Positions 25,866 through 34,680 of a stretch of DNA of 64,000 nt are shown here, piece after piece. This DNA comes from Desulfomonile tiedjei DSM 6799 (GTDB lineage: Bacteria; Desulfobacterota; Desulfomonilia; Desulfomonilales; Desulfomonilaceae), in contig NC_018025.1 of assembly GCF_000266945.1 (NCBI RefSeq), positions 5,212,001 through 5,276,000 on the forward strand, in the 5' to 3' direction. A program made the translations under genes and the position numbers. The notes beneath the pieces are model-generated. The model saw only the letters and a program-made list of their open reading frames with translations. It did not search any database and was not told the origin of the DNA. Position 1 is the stretch's first letter; each line of letters begins with the position of its first letter.

Positions 25866-26186
25866 TTAGGCTTCCGTTTCAGTCTTCGGGTATTCTTCGG
25901 AATCCACCAATCGCTGAATCTTCCGAGAGAACGTGTTTCGACTCATGCCCAGCAATCGTGCAGCTTGTAACTTGTTGCCGCGACTGCGCTCGAGAACTTT
26001 AATGATAAGGCGTTTTTCCACTTCGCCCATAATCAACGGGTGGATTCCTCGAATCTTGTTGTCGACTAAATATTCCACCAGCAAATCAATAGAGTCCGCA
26101 ATATTCGCATCGAGAACCGTGCGAGGCTTTGGTTCCGCACGAGCCTTTATCGATTTTGGACTCGCATCACTGTTGTCTGGCTTCAT
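25866..26186 (-). CDS. Fis-family DNA-binding protein
   Basis: 106 residues. The C-terminus (LIIKVLERSRGNKLQAARLLGMSRNTFSRKIQRL) is the Fis/NtrC helix-turn-helix. The N-terminal half carries a charged linker and a helix pair (SIDLLVEYLVDNKIRGIHPLIMGEVE). Its ATG overlaps the dusB stop by 4 nt. E. coli also has a dusB-fis operon, so the pairing is old and supports a nucleoid-type Fis rather than an orphan regulator fragment. It is co-transcribed after glmU and dusB. Confidence 0.85.
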   Translation of the reverse strand: MKPDNSDASPKSIKARAEPKPRTVLDANIADSIDLLVEYLVDNKIRGIHPLIMGEVEKRLIIKVLERSRGNKLQAARLLGMSRNTFSRKIQRLVDSEEYPKTETEA

Positions 26187-27148
26187 GAAATCCCGACCTT
26201 CCCAAAAAAATGTTCAGTGCATTGCATAATCGAAGATGGATCGTCCATCTGAAATACCGTTTTGCGATACTCTGCACCCCCGATCAATCCACGAGAGTAC
26301 CATGCTAAATGTTTGCGCATTCTCAGAACGGCACGGGCTGCGCCCCACCAATTCAGCTCCATTTCGAAGTGATGTCGGATCACCTCAAATATTGTGGTGA
26401 ACCGGGCAGGTAATCCGCTTGCGAATCCGAACCGTTCCAGAATCTGACCGGGCAGCCATGGCTTCCCCAATGCGCCTCTTCCGATCATGATCCCGTCACA
26501 TTCGGATTCATTCATCATCGTGACCGCATCCTGGACTTCCATGATCCCGCCGTTGCCGATGACTGGAATATTGACAGCCTCCTTCACTTCACGAATTACC
26601 GACAGGGACGGGGGTCCGGAATGCCTGTGAGATCGGCTCCTGCTATGGACAATAATGGCATCGGCACCTTCAGATTCCAGTATCTTCGCCATGTGAGCAG
26701 CATTTTGATTCGTGTTGTCCCAACCCGACCTGATTTTCGCCGTGACAGGAATTTTCAGGCATTTGCGAATTGCAGCGACAAGCCGACCTGCAAGGGACGC
26801 GTCTTTCATCAGAGCCGCACCTTCACCTCTTCCCACGATCTTTCGGGCAGGACATCCCATGTTCACGTCTACCGCGGCTGCTCCCATGTCCTGGAGCCGT
26901 TCCGCAGCGGCAGCCATGAGACTCGGGTCTTTTCCGGAAATCTGGAATATCGTCGGTACCACGTGCCCTTCGAGATCTACGGTGCGAAACTCATTTCTAT
27001 TTCCAGCGATTGCTGCTGCGCTCAACATTTCAGTCCAGACAGCAGAAACCCCAAAAGATTGTACGAGCGTTCTGAACGGAGTGTCCGTAATTCCCGCCAT
27101 AGGAGCGAGAAAGACGTTTCCGTACGTTTCAAGATTCCCTATTCTCAT
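26183..27148 (-). CDS. dusB: tRNA-dihydrouridine synthase B
   Basis: 321 residues. An FMN TIM barrel starting MRIGNLETYGNVFLAPMAGITDTPFR, with the catalytic Cys in VDVNMGCPARKIVGRGEGAALMKD and the NGGIMEVQDA and CDGIMIGRGALGKPW phosphate-binding segments. It reduces uridines in the tRNA D-loop. ATG 27148 begins at the family's normal N-terminus and overlaps the end of glmU by 20 nt. The frame upstream lies inside glmU and is ignored. It is followed by the Fis-like gene with a 4-nt overlap. Confidence 0.94.
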   Translation of the reverse strand: MRIGNLETYGNVFLAPMAGITDTPFRTLVQSFGVSAVWTEMLSAAAIAGNRNEFRTVDLEGHVVPTIFQISGKDPSLMAAAAERLQDMGAAAVDVNMGCPARKIVGRGEGAALMKDASLAGRLVAAIRKCLKIPVTAKIRSGWDNTNQNAAHMAKILESEGADAIIVHSRSRSHRHSGPPSLSVIREVKEAVNIPVIGNGGIMEVQDAVTMMNESECDGIMIGRGALGKPWLPGQILERFGFASGLPARFTTIFEVIRHHFEMELNWWGAARAVLRMRKHLAWYSRGLIGGAEYRKTVFQMDDPSSIMQCTEHFFGKVGIS

Positions 27149-28526
27149 CAGGTTCCGTCGATCCTTGGCCTTTTCGCAAGGGATAGATTTTCTGTTTGGT
27201 CCTGGATACAGCCAGACTCTTTTCGGGAACATCTCGCGTGATGGTGCTTCCGGCGCCGATCACGCTACCCGGACCGACTTCCACAGGAGCAACGAATTGC
27301 ACGTCCGAGCCGACGAAACATCGGTCATGGATTACGGTACGGTGTTTTTTCTTTCCGTCGTAGTTGCAGGTAATCGTTCCGCATCCAATGTTGACATTCT
27401 TTCCTATACTGCTGTCGCCCAGGTACGTAAGGTGGGAAGCCTTGCTTCCATCTCCGATGACCGACTTCTTCACTTCAACGAAATTGCCGATTTTTGCATT
27501 CCTGCCGATCGTGGCTTCGGGCCTTAAGTGCGCCATCGGCCCGACGGAAGTCCCGTCATGCACTTCAGCCCTATCGAGTCTGGACCCCTGCAGTACACGA
27601 ACTCCATCACCCAACCTGCTATCCAGAATATACACACCTGATTCGATCACGCAATCATCGCCTATTTCCGATAGGCCGCTGATTGTCACATTGGGATGAA
27701 TAATCGTATCCTGCCCGATTTTGACGCGACTGTCCACATACGCAGTGGTCGGATCGAGGAGAGTCACACCTGATCTCATCAGAGATTCGCGTACGGAGTC
27801 CCAGATGATAGTGGAAACTTTGGCTAATTCGGAGCGGGTATTGATTCCTATTACTTCCCGAGAATCTTCCACGAGAAAACCGTGAACGGGCATGCCGTCG
27901 CACACAGCTTCCCGTACGATATCGGTCAGGTAGTACTCGTGCTGTGCATTGTCGGAACCGATCCGATCCAGGAGAGAAAACAGCAGTTCTGCACGTACCA
28001 GGTAGATTCCGCTATTTATTTCACACACCAGTCTTTGATCGGGTGTGGCGTCTTTTTCCTCAACAATGGCCCGAATCAGGCCGTAGTCATCACGAATAAT
28101 TCTGCCATAACCCAGCGGATCGTCCATGATCGTGGTCATGACCGTAATCCCCGAGTTGTTGGCTGCATGACACTCTACGAAACGGGACAGGGTTTCCGAT
28201 CGAATGAGAGGAATATCGCCACAGAGAATCAAGATATGGCCGGTACTTCCCTGGAGCAGATCCCGTGCGGCCATGACGGCATGGCCCGTCCCCAATTGCG
28301 GTTCCTGAATGGCATATTCTACGCCGGCGAGTTCGATGGCAGTGATGACTTCCTGAGATTGGTGTCCTACGACAAGAACGATTTTAGCAGCTCCCAAAGC
28401 CTGTACGGAATCAAGGACATAGTCGATCAGAGATCTCCCTGCTGCCGTATGAAGCACTTTGCACAGCTTCGATTTCATGCGAGTGCCTTTGCCCGCAGCG
28501 AGTATGAGAGCAGTAATGTCATTCAT
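27129..28526 (-). CDS. glmU: Bifunctional GlcNAc-1-P uridyltransferase / GlcN-1-P acetyltransferase
   Basis: 465 residues. The N-terminal pyrophosphorylase (LILAAGKGTRMKSKLCKVLH, LILCGDIPLI, EINSGIYLV) and the C-terminal left-handed beta-helix with hexapeptide repeats (LRPEATIGRNAKIGNFVEVKKS, IGCGTITCNYDG, FVGSDVQFVAPVEVG) are complete. It makes UDP-GlcNAc for peptidoglycan and LPS. It is the first gene of the glmU-dusB-fis operon. Confidence 0.96.
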   Translation of the reverse strand: MNDITALILAAGKGTRMKSKLCKVLHTAAGRSLIDYVLDSVQALGAAKIVLVVGHQSQEVITAIELAGVEYAIQEPQLGTGHAVMAARDLLQGSTGHILILCGDIPLIRSETLSRFVECHAANNSGITVMTTIMDDPLGYGRIIRDDYGLIRAIVEEKDATPDQRLVCEINSGIYLVRAELLFSLLDRIGSDNAQHEYYLTDIVREAVCDGMPVHGFLVEDSREVIGINTRSELAKVSTIIWDSVRESLMRSGVTLLDPTTAYVDSRVKIGQDTIIHPNVTISGLSEIGDDCVIESGVYILDSRLGDGVRVLQGSRLDRAEVHDGTSVGPMAHLRPEATIGRNAKIGNFVEVKKSVIGDGSKASHLTYLGDSSIGKNVNIGCGTITCNYDGKKKHRTVIHDRCFVGSDVQFVAPVEVGPGSVIGAGSTITRDVPEKSLAVSRTKQKIYPLRKGQGSTEPDENRES

Positions 28527-29005
28527 AGGGTAGATAGCTCGTTCAGTTAGATAACAACTTTACAAACTTATCTCTTTTGTCCTTTTGCTGTCAAGCACTG
28601 TCTCCTTATACCAGGATGCGGAGCCGTGTTCCAGTGAAGAGCAGGTCCCAGGGTAAAGCTTCAGTTTCGGGCGGTAGCTTGAGAAGTATTTCGTTTTGTT
28701 AGCAACCGTTTGCCATGGGAAGAGACTTATGGAGCATGTCATGGCGAGCGTAGCGAAGCAATCCCCCAAATGTGGGCAAGGGAACTTCTGGGTCAGGGGA
28801 TTGCCACGTCGCTTCGCTCCTCGCAATGACAACCTGGAAAGGTTGCTTCCCCAAATGACTAAAGATTTATACCCCAAAGAGTTTACACCCAGTATGACTG
28901 AATATAGTTCTTGGCAATCATTCAAGAATGGTGGTACTGAAGTACGATCTTGTCCGATATGATCCCATGGACTAATTTTGAAAGGCCATATCTGGAGTTG
29001 TTGTC
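28527..29005. other. Intergenic region with palindromic repeat
   Basis: Between the divergent glmU and LOG-like genes. It contains the 95-bp palindromic repeat listed separately; open frames across it on both strands are by-products of that repeat. No other signal is clear. Confidence 0.6.
28737..28831. repeat. 95-bp palindromic repeat
   Basis: Outer arms TGTCATGGCGAGCGTAGCGA and its inverted partner (tcgctcctcgcaatgaca) extend inward to AGCAATCCCC/GGGGATTGCC. This GCGAAGCAATCCCC type of short palindromic repeat is common in intergenic regions of many bacteria. Only one copy is in the window. Confidence 0.75.
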
Positions 29006-29572
29006 ATGAGGATACGGCGAAAGTTGAAATATGCAGTACTGGGATCGGCTTCCGTTCCGGACGACTCGCCGGAAATCGCAAAAGCGTATGCCGTCGGCCG
29101 GGCAATTGCCGGATTCGGTGCAGTCCTGCTGACAGGAGCCTGTCCGGGATTACCTCAAGCCGCAACCCGAGGAGCCAAATCCTCAGGCGGTATCACCATG
29201 GGCATTTCCCCGGCTCAGTCTCTCCACGAGCACAGGACAGTCTATTCATACCCCGAAGAAAGTGATGTAACGCTATTTACGGGAATGGGCAAGAAGGGCC
29301 GAAATGTCATTCTTGTGAGGAGCGCAGACGCATGTATTTTTATCGGTGGGGGAATGGGCACCCTAAATGAGTTCACCATAGCATTCGATGACCTCGATAC
29401 ACACTGCGCCATTGGAATTCTATCGGGGACAGGCGGATATTCCGACGAATTCGGCAGGCTTGTTCAAATCGTGGGGAGAACATCGCGAGCGGCTCTGTTC
29501 GAACATGCCGATCCTGCAACACTGGTACAAAGCATCTTTCGTCATGTTGATTCGGCTGACGACATATATTGA
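29006..29572 (+). CDS. LOG/SLOG-family Rossmann protein
   Basis: 188 residues. KLKYAVLGSASVPDD, GRAIAGFGAVLLTGACPGLPQAATRGAKSSGG and the IFIGGGMGTLNEFTIAFDD loop match the SLOG/LOG fold, with GGGMGTLNE standing for the PGGxGTxxE nucleotide-monophosphate site. Members cleave nucleotide monophosphates (cytokinin LOG) or act as nucleotide sensors. Here the Pro is replaced and the usual Arg pair is not obvious, so a carrier or sensor role is as likely as catalysis. Monocistronic. Confidence 0.78.
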   Translation: MRIRRKLKYAVLGSASVPDDSPEIAKAYAVGRAIAGFGAVLLTGACPGLPQAATRGAKSSGGITMGISPAQSLHEHRTVYSYPEESDVTLFTGMGKKGRNVILVRSADACIFIGGGMGTLNEFTIAFDDLDTHCAIGILSGTGGYSDEFGRLVQIVGRTSRAALFEHADPATLVQSIFRHVDSADDIY

Positions 29573-29674
29573 TTCTTGCATTTTCGGCTAGGTCAGCGTT
29601 CTAAACTTCGTTTAATCCACATTGTCTTTAAAGGAAATTCCTTCATTTTTCAAGGGCCTGCATTCCGATTAACC

Positions 29675-29703
29675 TTGACCCGGAAACGAAAACCTGATAT
29701 ATA
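29675..29703 (+). promoter_or_regulatory. Sigma-70-type promoter
   Basis: TTGACC, 17 nt, TATATA, in front of the TPR membrane protein gene. Confidence 0.5.
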
Positions 29704-29841
29704 CATATAAGCTGCCTTGAGTAAACATTTTTTTATATACGAGGATGGGCAATGACTTGTGTGAAATGTCCCTGCCTTTCTCGTCCGTGCTCCCAAAGAG
29801 ACGCGGGCGCCTTTAGGAAATTTGTTTCAGGAGAAGATTTG

Positions 29842-31026
29842 GTGTCAAAACATCTATGTGCTTCGCTGTTCTTCAGGGTAACACTTCGCACACTTGTAAT
29901 CATCCTCATTACAGCCGGTTTTTTCATGCTCTCTGCCAGTTCTGCTTCAGCGCAGCTACCGGCGGATTTACGTGATGCTTTGGAGGCTCATAGGGCTGGC
30001 AAACTTCAGGAAGCAGTTGAAATTTATACCGAATATCTTGTCAAAAACCCGAAATCAGCGGAAGCCTATAACTGGCGCGGTATGGCGTACGAAGATCTGG
30101 GACAGTTGAACAAAGCCCTCGCCGATCTGAATAGAGCCCTGGAACTAAGCCCTAATTACTCCGATGCATACAATAATCGCGGGGAAGTTTACAGAAGACA
30201 AAACAAATTTGTTGAGGCGATGAACGATTATCGCAAAGCTACGGAGCTTGAGAAAGATTTTGCCGAGCCTCACTATAATATGGGTTTGATTCTTGAAGCG
30301 CAAAAAAAGAATGAACTGGCCATACGAGAATTTGACACCTATTTGAAATTCAAACCGAATGCACCTGATAAACAGGAAATCACTGCTCGCATTGAAGCGC
30401 TGAAGAAAACGGCTGCGGCAACACCGGCTCCTCCAGGTACGGCACCGGCACCCAAGGCTCCCGATCAAAAGGCACCTGGAGTGGCACCGAGCCCGCCTGG
30501 CGCTCCGAAACCCGCCGGTCCCAGACCTGGACAGGTGCAGATTCCACCCCCGCCACCACCAGGTATCGATCTGGGGATTCCGGGTGTTCCTCCCATTCCT
30601 GTGGATATTCTGGCAAGCCTCGATATAGTATCCGCCATTATCTCACTCGTTTTTTATCTTTTTTCCGCTGGAATGCTTTTTTTAATTGCCGTCAAAACGA
30701 ATACAAGCCTGCCGTGGCTGGCATTCATCCCTATTGCAAACATTATCCTTTGCATCAAAATTGCCGGAAAACCTTTGTGGTGGTTGGCTCTGTTCCTGCT
30801 GCCGATCCTGGCGCTCCCGCTTGCCATGCTGATCCCAATGGATCCGACGGAGGGCATCATTGTCGGAGTGCTCACGTTGTTAGTAAGCCTCGTGCCTCTG
30901 GTGGTGTGGCTGTTTGTGAGCCTGGGTATTGCATCTGCCAGAGGTAAGTCTGCAGTGTGGGGCGTGCTTCTCTTTATCCCTTGCACCAGTTTTATCGGTC
31001 TGGCTTACCTGGGATTGAGCAAGTAG
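29842..31026 (+). CDS. TPR protein with proline-rich linker and C-terminal membrane domain
   Basis: 394 residues from GTG 29842, chosen because AGGAGA lies 7 nt upstream and a clear signal peptide follows (VTLRTLVIILITAGFFMLSASSASAQ). An in-frame ATG at 29752 would add 30 Cys-rich residues. Three TPR units follow (EAVEIYTEYLVKNPKSAEAYNWRGMAY..., KALADLNRALELSPNYSDAYNNRG..., EAMNDYRKATELEKDFAEPHYNMG...). Next come about 75 Pro/Ala-rich residues and a four-helix membrane domain (SLPWLAFIPIANIILCIKIAGKPLWW, FIPCTSFIGLAYLGLSK) of the DUF5684-like kind. It probably holds a periplasmic scaffold near the inner membrane. Confidence 0.75.
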   Translation: MSKHLCASLFFRVTLRTLVIILITAGFFMLSASSASAQLPADLRDALEAHRAGKLQEAVEIYTEYLVKNPKSAEAYNWRGMAYEDLGQLNKALADLNRALELSPNYSDAYNNRGEVYRRQNKFVEAMNDYRKATELEKDFAEPHYNMGLILEAQKKNELAIREFDTYLKFKPNAPDKQEITARIEALKKTAAATPAPPGTAPAPKAPDQKAPGVAPSPPGAPKPAGPRPGQVQIPPPPPPGIDLGIPGVPPIPVDILASLDIVSAIISLVFYLFSAGMLFLIAVKTNTSLPWLAFIPIANIILCIKIAGKPLWWLALFLLPILALPLAMLIPMDPTEGIIVGVLTLLVSLVPLVVWLFVSLGIASARGKSAVWGVLLFIPCTSFIGLAYLGLSK

Positions 31027-31036
31027 TCGGAACCCC

Positions 31037-33397
31037 ATGCGGGACCCTGATTTGCCGGATGCACACTTTCGCAGAGATCGAATTCTCTCCCGAACGTGCA
31101 TCGATTTTGAGATCATCGATTCTCCAGCAAAAGGCGCCTCATCAGCAGGCGCTTTTTCCGTTTCAGCCACAGGAATTTTGTCTTTCACCATTGAGCCCGC
31201 GTCGACCGATTTCTCGGGTTTCGACACCCTGTCAGTCAACCTACAGAATACTTCACAGGATACCGTTCTTGTAGGCCTGAGGCTTTTTCACGGAACACAA
31301 ACTCTTTCAGAAAGCGTTTCGTTTTCGGGAGGACGAGAGGAACTGCTTCCGGGAATTCCTGCTTTCTTGAAATTTCCCATCGAGAGCTTCGGAACGTACG
31401 GCGAAGCAACTGATTGGAAAGATGTCCGGCGAATTACATTCGTCTTCTGTCGTGAAAAACAATATGCAGGATCTGAACCGGTCAGTATTGTTTTCCGAGG
31501 CTTGGAGGGTGAATCCCGTGAGCGCTACTCGGGTCCTCGATTGACTTCCGAAGGATTGCGGCATCTGCGGCAAGATTGCTCCATAGAGAATGCATGTGAT
31601 GCCAAGGTATTATCGCTGTATCGACAATCAAACCCAGCAATGTGGATTCCTCCTCCTCACAGGTATCCGAAAGAAAACGCCGACCAGGTGCTTCGTGGTG
31701 AAATCATGGGATTTCACCTTGGTTACCCTGTAGATTGGGCCTCCAACCCTGAAGGGTCCCTTGAATGGGCTCATTTTCTGCACCGCCATCATTTTTTGCG
31801 GTCGCTGGTCATCGGCTGCGCTGAAACGGGAAATCCCGCGTACTCTCGCGCTTTGGAAAATATCGTGAAGGATTGGATCGCTGCCAATCCTGTTCCCATC
31901 GGCTCCAATGGGGGAGCCAGTCCTGCGTGGGAGACGCTTTCCGTCGCGTGGAGACTACGAGAATGGCTCTGGGTGGCAGGAGCTACTGATGCGTTTCATG
32001 GGTTCCGCCCTGAATCCCAAGAATTGATATTGAGATCGGTCTGGGAACATGCCCGAAGTCTTGTCGATCATCAGGGCCACTCTAACAATTGGATCGTTGT
32101 GGAAAGCGCAGCCCTGGCGCTCGCGGGATTGTGTTTTCCCGGTTTCAGGGACGCACGTTCCTGGTGGAAGTCAGGCATCCGGAGATTAGCTATTGAATTT
32201 GTGCGGCAGTTTTTCCGGGATGGCGTGCATTTTGAGATTTCTCCCATGTACCACGCTATTTGCTTCCATGCATTGCTCGAGGTTCGGGAGGCTGCCCAAA
32301 AAGCGGGAGAACAATTGCCGGAGATCTTCTTCGATCCTCTGGAACGTTGCGGGGAATATCTTGCAGGTCTGTGCAGGCCTGATTTCACATGGCCGTCGCT
32401 CAACGATTCGGGATCGATGGACAAAGACTATACTGCCCTATTGCGCAAAGCCGGAGACATGTTCTCCAGACCCGATCTTCAGTGGATCGGAACCAGGGGG
32501 ACTGAAGGTAGAACTCCGGAATCAGGGTTACGAGTGTTTCCGGATGCGGGTATTGCAGTCATGAGATCCGCTTATGAACCGGATGCTCATTTTGCGGTGT
32601 TCCGGGCCGGTCCTGCGGGAGCATCGCATGTGCACGAGGATGTCCTCTCTCTGGAAATAACTGCATGGGGACGTCCAATACTCGTGGATCCCGGAATAAC
32701 CTCATACGGACCGGAGGCTTTAACCGAGCATTACCGAAGCGGACCGGCTCATAATGCAATTCTTCCGAAAAAAGGATTTCTCCGGTCGAAAGCGCCTTTT
32801 GAAACACGGGTAAGACCTGCGGGAAGGAATCTCTCTACGGAAGCAGGAAAGAACTGGCGTTCCGTGACGGGAATCTGTCGCTTCGGAGAGTCAGGAGATC
32901 GACAATCCACGATAACCCGCACCATTCTGTTCATTGATTCGACATTCTGGCTCGTGAAGGATACTGTTCGGTGTTCACTACCTGAAGATATTATTGTCTG
33001 TTGGCAGTTCGCTCCCGGACGTCTGGAAATATCGGGTCAGTCTCTTGAATTCAGGTGTCCGGAACCTGAGGAGCGTCTTTTCAAGCTGATCCCACTTTTG
33101 GGAAAGATGTCCGCAAACCTCCGCTGTCTTACCGGTTCCTTGAATCCACCTGGAGGTTGGGTCTCGACCCACGGCGGTGACGTCCCGGCTCCCTCTTGCG
33201 AGTACAGCATGCAGTTTGCGGCCGGTGAATCCAGCGTCTATTGGGCGCTGATTCCGGGACTGGGCGTCATTCAGACAGAAAGGAACGACTGTAACGAAGG
33301 AGACACAATTCGTATCAGTCTATTGGATTTTCGATATGAGCTCCGGTTCAGCAGGGATGGTAGGTTATATTGTTGTCGCGTTAGTGGTTATTCTTAA
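31037..33397 (+). CDS. Heparinase II/III-like polysaccharide lyase
   Basis: 786 residues. About 150 N-terminal residues form a beta-rich carbohydrate-binding-like region. An all-helical toroid follows (SPAWETLSVAWRLREWLWVAG, DHQGHSNNWIVVESAALALAG, EFVRQFFRDGVHFEISPMYHAICFHAL), then the beta-sandwich domain (AGASHVHEDVLSLEITAWGRPILVDPG, RSGPAHNAI). NNW, Tyr in SPMYH and His in SHVHED are the catalytic-type residues of PL12/15/17 lyases. No signal peptide is seen, unusual for a lyase that acts on external glycans; it may degrade internal or precursor polymer. It starts 10 nt after the TPR gene, so they may be co-transcribed. Confidence 0.82.
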   Translation: MRDPDLPDAHFRRDRILSRTCIDFEIIDSPAKGASSAGAFSVSATGILSFTIEPASTDFSGFDTLSVNLQNTSQDTVLVGLRLFHGTQTLSESVSFSGGREELLPGIPAFLKFPIESFGTYGEATDWKDVRRITFVFCREKQYAGSEPVSIVFRGLEGESRERYSGPRLTSEGLRHLRQDCSIENACDAKVLSLYRQSNPAMWIPPPHRYPKENADQVLRGEIMGFHLGYPVDWASNPEGSLEWAHFLHRHHFLRSLVIGCAETGNPAYSRALENIVKDWIAANPVPIGSNGGASPAWETLSVAWRLREWLWVAGATDAFHGFRPESQELILRSVWEHARSLVDHQGHSNNWIVVESAALALAGLCFPGFRDARSWWKSGIRRLAIEFVRQFFRDGVHFEISPMYHAICFHALLEVREAAQKAGEQLPEIFFDPLERCGEYLAGLCRPDFTWPSLNDSGSMDKDYTALLRKAGDMFSRPDLQWIGTRGTEGRTPESGLRVFPDAGIAVMRSAYEPDAHFAVFRAGPAGASHVHEDVLSLEITAWGRPILVDPGITSYGPEALTEHYRSGPAHNAILPKKGFLRSKAPFETRVRPAGRNLSTEAGKNWRSVTGICRFGESGDRQSTITRTILFIDSTFWLVKDTVRCSLPEDIIVCWQFAPGRLEISGQSLEFRCPEPEERLFKLIPLLGKMSANLRCLTGSLNPPGGWVSTHGGDVPAPSCEYSMQFAAGESSVYWALIPGLGVIQTERNDCNEGDTIRISLLDFRYELRFSRDGRLYCCRVSGYS

Positions 33398-33399
33398 TC

Positions 33400-33589
33400 T
33401 TATATCAGTTGCCAAAATTAGTGACCGATTGAAGATTAGGAAGATTGGTAGGTGCCGTGCCTCCGTGCCGGCACATCTTAAATATGATCAATGATATCGA
33501 TAGAATGGACCGGCAGGGACGCCGGTCCCTACCAATATCCTGTAATTCACACGAGGGATAAACGACAGAATTTTTGGCACTGACTATAA
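33400..33589 (+). repeat. 190-bp MITE, copy C
   Basis: It starts TTATATCAGTTGCCAAAA three bases after the lyase stop codon and ends TTTTTGGCACTGACTATAA. Same length and interior as copies A and B. Confidence 0.87.
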
Positions 33590-33679
33590 ATAATGTAACG
33601 ATTCAATTACTCGGGGCAGAAAGAGATCTTCTCCTGTGATCGTGATACCACTGACTTTCAAAATCCCCCCTAAACCCCT

Positions 33680-34503
33680 ATAGGCGCTAACTTTGTGGTA
33701 ATTCTTTGTCCCGTAGGGACTAAAGAAAATAGCGGGGAATTTGTGTATCAGCCGTCCCCTCCGGGACTCGAAAATCATTAGGTTTTTCCTTAACCGGCGA
33801 TGAATCGCCGGCCTATTGTCAGACTGTTCTTCCGGAACAAACGACCAAAAACACGATAAGTTAAATGACCCCCGGCAAAGCCGGGGGCATATTCCTGTTA
33901 GCCCCTCAAAGGGGCATGTTCATGAGCCCCCTGAAGGGGGCGTCTCCGCATGGAGCATATTGAGTTGCTCCAGCCGGGCATCTTCCGCCTCCTGCTCACG
34001 GATATACTTTTTGACGGACTCTTCGTCCAATCCCACAGTCGAGACATAGTACCCTCTTGCCCAGAAGCTCTCTCCCGTGAAATTCCTCTTTCTCGACGTG
34101 AAGTTCCTTGCGATTGAGATCGCACTTTTTCCCTTGATGTATCCGATCACACTGGATACGGCAAACTTCGGGGGAATACTGACGCACATGTGGACGTGAT
34201 CCGAACACAGGTGCCCTTCGATTATCCTCGACTCTTTCCGTCGAGCCAAATCATGAAACATCTCTCCAAGGTGCTTCCGAAGTGCCCCATAGATCTGCTT
34301 CCGGCGCCGCTTCGGAATGAAAACCACATGATACTTGCAATCCCATTTCGTGTGGTTTAGGCTTTGATAATCTTTCATCATAACCTCCCAGAATTGAAAC
34401 TTGGTGTGTTCTGGGAGGTTGCTCTCTACTGCCTCGCACGGTCAAACCTTAAAGGGTTCACCCCGGCAAAGCCGGGGGCTTATTTATTTTTGTTAGCGCC
34501 TAT
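33680..34503. mobile_element. IS200/IS605-type element with flanking inverted repeat
   Basis: The Y1 transposase gene is bracketed by subterminal hairpins, CCCCCGGCAAAGCCGGGGGC near 33868 and CCCCGGCAAAGCCGGGGGC near 34461, as expected for single-strand transposons. Outside them ATAGGCGCTAAC (33680-33691) and GTTAGCGCCTAT (34492-34503) form a 12-bp inverted pair. IS200 elements have no terminal inverted repeats themselves, so this pair may belong to the target. The exact ends of the element are not fixed. Confidence 0.65.
33920..34381 (-). CDS. tnpA: IS200-family Y1 transposase
   Basis: 153 residues, full length. KWDCKYHVVFIPKRRRKQIYG, the HUH motif in HLCSDHVHMCVSIPP and the region FWARGYYVSTVGLDEESVKKYIREQE with candidate catalytic Tyr are all intact. 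It cuts and joins single-stranded DNA at hairpins. It looks functional: no frameshift, ribosome binding site (GGGAGGTTATG) in place. Confidence 0.92.
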   Translation of the reverse strand: MMKDYQSLNHTKWDCKYHVVFIPKRRRKQIYGALRKHLGEMFHDLARRKESRIIEGHLCSDHVHMCVSIPPKFAVSSVIGYIKGKSAISIARNFTSRKRNFTGESFWARGYYVSTVGLDEESVKKYIREQEAEDARLEQLNMLHAETPPSGGS

Positions 34504-34627
34504 GCCCCTAACCCCCCTTTATTAAGGGTGGATTGTCACGTACCTTCTTTCCCCCCTTTTATAAAGGGGAGAAAGGGGGATTTTCCCCGCGCATAACTGA
34601 ATAGATACTAAATAATCGTGAAATTAC

Positions 34628-34656
34628 TTGATTGATGAGCAACAACTTGCTATAAT
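34628..34656 (+). promoter_or_regulatory. Strong sigma-70-type promoter
   Basis: TTGATT, 17 nt, TATAAT (perfect -10), with GGAGG further down in front of the 163-residue exported protein. Confidence 0.7.
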
Positions 34657-34680
34657 AAAAGCGCTTATTGGAGGTTTTAA

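Noticed and set aside
28560-28962. Open frames on both strands between glmU and the LOG-like gene
   Set aside because: Generated by the 95-bp palindromic repeat.
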